A DNA stretch of 39,360 nt, taken from NCBI RefSeq assembly GCF_000258765.1, contig NZ_AJLT01000037.1, positions 1 through 39,360 of the forward strand, written 5' to 3'. The notes below the pieces were generated by a model that was given only the letters and a program-made list of their open reading frames with translations, was not told where the DNA came from and ran no database searches. This DNA comes from Gillisia marina. Its GTDB lineage: Bacteria; Bacteroidota; Bacteroidia; Flavobacteriales; Flavobacteriaceae. The translations under genes and the position numbers were made by a program. Within the stretch, counting starts at the first letter, position 1; each line of letters begins with the position of its first letter. Shown one piece after another: positions 37,999 to 39,360 of the stretch.

Positions 37999-39006
37999 AT
38001 GAGAACAAATAAAAAGCAGCTATTAATTATAGGGGACCAAATAGAATTAATAACTCAACTGAAGGAAAATTTAAGTGTTCATTGCGAAATTTGCAGTGTG
38101 AATTCCATGCATTCTGGATATAATCTTGCTGTAGATTTATTGCCGGATATTATCTTCATAGATCAAACTTCTTTACCACCAAAGAGCTTAAAGAATATTT
38201 CAAATTTTAAGTCCACACATTTTTTGAATAAATGCTGGTTGGTAATGTATGCCGATGAAAATTTTAAGCAAGGGATTGAAAAAGAATATAAAGATTTTAT
38301 AAATGAGATCATTTATACATCCACGCCCTATTCTGCAATATTTAGTAGAATAATTCAGCAAGTCCATTCTAAATTTTCTATTACTAATTATTGGAAAGAT
38401 TCTTTTTTAGGATTATTCAATCTACTATTAAACCCGGTAGTTCTTCTTCATCAAGATTCTATTATTGCTATGAATGATTCTTTTAAGCAATCCTTTAAAA
38501 TAGATAAAATGGAGGATCTTAAATTGACCGATTTTGTTGATTGTGAGAATAAAACCAAAGTTAGAGCCAGTCTAAGAAACTTTGCGCGAGGAAAGCATAT
38601 GAAGGCGGTTACCAAAACAGCACTACAGCTAAAAGATAAGAAAATTAGAAATGCCAAAATTAGTTTTAGCAAATTGGATAAAATGATCCACGGTCAATTT
38701 ATAATGATGATTCATTTTTACGATGACAACTCTGTGATAAAAGATAAGGTAGGAAGTCATTCTGAAAAAGTTAAGAAATGCTTTGAAGAGAACTCCAATT
38801 TGGCAGAATTTAGTTTTACAAAAAGAGAAAAAGAAATTATTCAATTATTGTGTAAGGGATATAAAACGAAAGAAATTTCTGACACCCTCTTTATCTCTCC
38901 TAAGACTATAGAAAAACATAGAGCAAACATCGTTAAGCGTACAAATTCTGATACTATTCTGGAAAGCATTATTTACGCTATAAATCATAATTTAATCGAT
39001 TTGTAG
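37999..39006 (+). CDS. Orphan LuxR-type regulator with a degenerate receiver and a PAS-like middle
   Basis: 335 residues from the ATG at 37999 (a TTG three codons earlier is possible). Residues about 7-130 look like a receiver domain: LLIIGDQIELITQLKENL and IIFIDQTSLPPKS keep an Asp at the phosphoacceptor position, but the acidic pair is weakened to Gly-Asp and the expected Lys appears as Thr in IIYTSTPYS. A PAS-like segment follows (about 140-240, including NPVVLLHQDSIIAMNDSF). The C-terminal helix-turn-helix (about 268-330) reads FTKREKEIIQLLCKGYKTKE and SPKTIEKHRANIVKR. No kinase gene is adjacent. It lies upstream of a lipoprotein gene that it may control; this is inference. Confidence 0.8.
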   Translation: MRTNKKQLLIIGDQIELITQLKENLSVHCEICSVNSMHSGYNLAVDLLPDIIFIDQTSLPPKSLKNISNFKSTHFLNKCWLVMYADENFKQGIEKEYKDFINEIIYTSTPYSAIFSRIIQQVHSKFSITNYWKDSFLGLFNLLLNPVVLLHQDSIIAMNDSFKQSFKIDKMEDLKLTDFVDCENKTKVRASLRNFARGKHMKAVTKTALQLKDKKIRNAKISFSKLDKMIHGQFIMMIHFYDDNSVIKDKVGSHSEKVKKCFEENSNLAEFSFTKREKEIIQLLCKGYKTKEISDTLFISPKTIEKHRANIVKRTNSDTILESIIYAINHNLIDL

Positions 39007-39035
39007 CACTCATTAGCGACTATGGCTTATTCTAA

Positions 39036-39060
39036 ATTATGGGTAAAAACCCCCATAGGT
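39036..39060. repeat. Inverted repeat after the LuxR-type gene
   Basis: ATGGG-TAAAAA-CCCCCAT around 39039-39056. It could be a weak terminator or a regulator site; no T-tract follows. Confidence 0.35.
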
Positions 39061-39251
39061 ATAAATCTCTTATTCAGTATATCTTTACGGATAACAAGTT
39101 AAGACACCCCCACCTGCGCCTTCTTGTTTTAATATTGGATACCCCATTAAATGAGCATTTTTAATCTGATGTAGTAGTACCCTGCAGGACTATTTACGTA
39201 GTAACTTTTATTAACCATTCTAAATATATTATTAATCTAAACTGTTTAATC

Positions 39252-39360
39252 ATGAAAAAAATTAACTATTACTTGAGTTTTGTGATTGTTGTCGCATTAC
39301 TATTTACCTCTTGTAGTAAGGAGGAAACCGATGTTTCAGGCTCTGATATTCAGGACACTT
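39252..39360 (+). CDS. Lipoprotein, N-terminal part (runs off the window)
   Basis: ATG at 39252 reads MKKINYYLSFVIVVALLFTS and then Cys at residue 21, a typical lipobox (LFTSC) followed by SKEETDVSGSD, an acidic spacer of the kind seen in surface-exposed Bacteroidota lipoproteins. Only 36 codons are in the window, so function cannot be told. The 245-base gap after the LuxR-type gene holds no ORF. Confidence 0.75.
   Translation, partial: MKKINYYLSFVIVVALLFTSCSKEETDVSGSDIQDT

Noticed and set aside
1..39360. tRNA, rRNA, prophage or insertion sequence
   Set aside because: No cloverleaf, rRNA signature, integrase, transposase or phage structural gene could be recognised by eye.

Overview
This is about 39 kb of AT-rich chromosome from a member of the Bacteroidota, almost certainly a marine-type Flavobacteriaceae (Gramella/Christiangramia-like; genus inferred from gene content, not tested). 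Supporting signs are the lack of strong Shine-Dalgarno sites, several exact matches to the Bacteroidota -7 promoter element TAnnTTTG, a menaquinone pathway with an MenI-like thioesterase next to menF and menD, a fused alpha/beta 2-oxoacid dehydrogenase E1, a GNAT-nitrilase fusion, a DUF2059 protein and NarL-type two-component genes. I see no rRNA, tRNA, CRISPR array, prophage or insertion sequence.

Layout. 1-1588 holds pxpB and pxpC (5-oxoprolinase). 1589-2311 is non-coding but carries three tandem structured modules of about 160 nt, each ending in a GGGG/CCCC terminator. 2312-6847 is an accessory-looking block: a broken small protein gene, three tandem paralogous seven-helix membrane proteins, a NarL-type histidine kinase and its response regulator. 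7132-16720 is housekeeping: GNAT-nitrilase fusion, aldehyde dehydrogenase, EamA transporter, zinc metallopeptidase, RluA-type pseudouridine synthase, panB, an NTF2-like secreted protein, a CPBP protease and sdaA. 17035-20435 has dnaK, with a sigma54-like promoter, and an Nramp transporter. 20459-28203 is an esterase followed by the menaquinone genes (MenI-like thioesterase, menF, menD, menB), interleaved with cvfB and two small secreted proteins. 28468-37526 is on the minus strand: the 2-oxoacid dehydrogenase E1, an M1-like domain fused to a beta-barrel, a LOG protein and uvrA. 37999-39360 has an orphan LuxR-type regulator and the start of a lipoprotein.

Two things stand out. First, the RNA modules at 1629-2222 share an outer stem with compensatory differences, a C-rich apical loop and a terminator whose 5' arm could pair with that loop. 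They lie directly upstream of the small-protein, 7TM and two-component block, and the whole looks like an undescribed sensory and RNA-regulatory locus. Second, nine genes are broken by single-base indels: extra bases in A/T runs of seven or eight, and missing bases mostly in G runs or one A run. They include uvrA, menB, menF and an Nramp gene. When corrected, each restores a full-length protein, so this looks like a sequencing or assembly artefact (or tolerated slippage) rather than real decay. Coordinates for those genes are given as the whole reconstructed locus.
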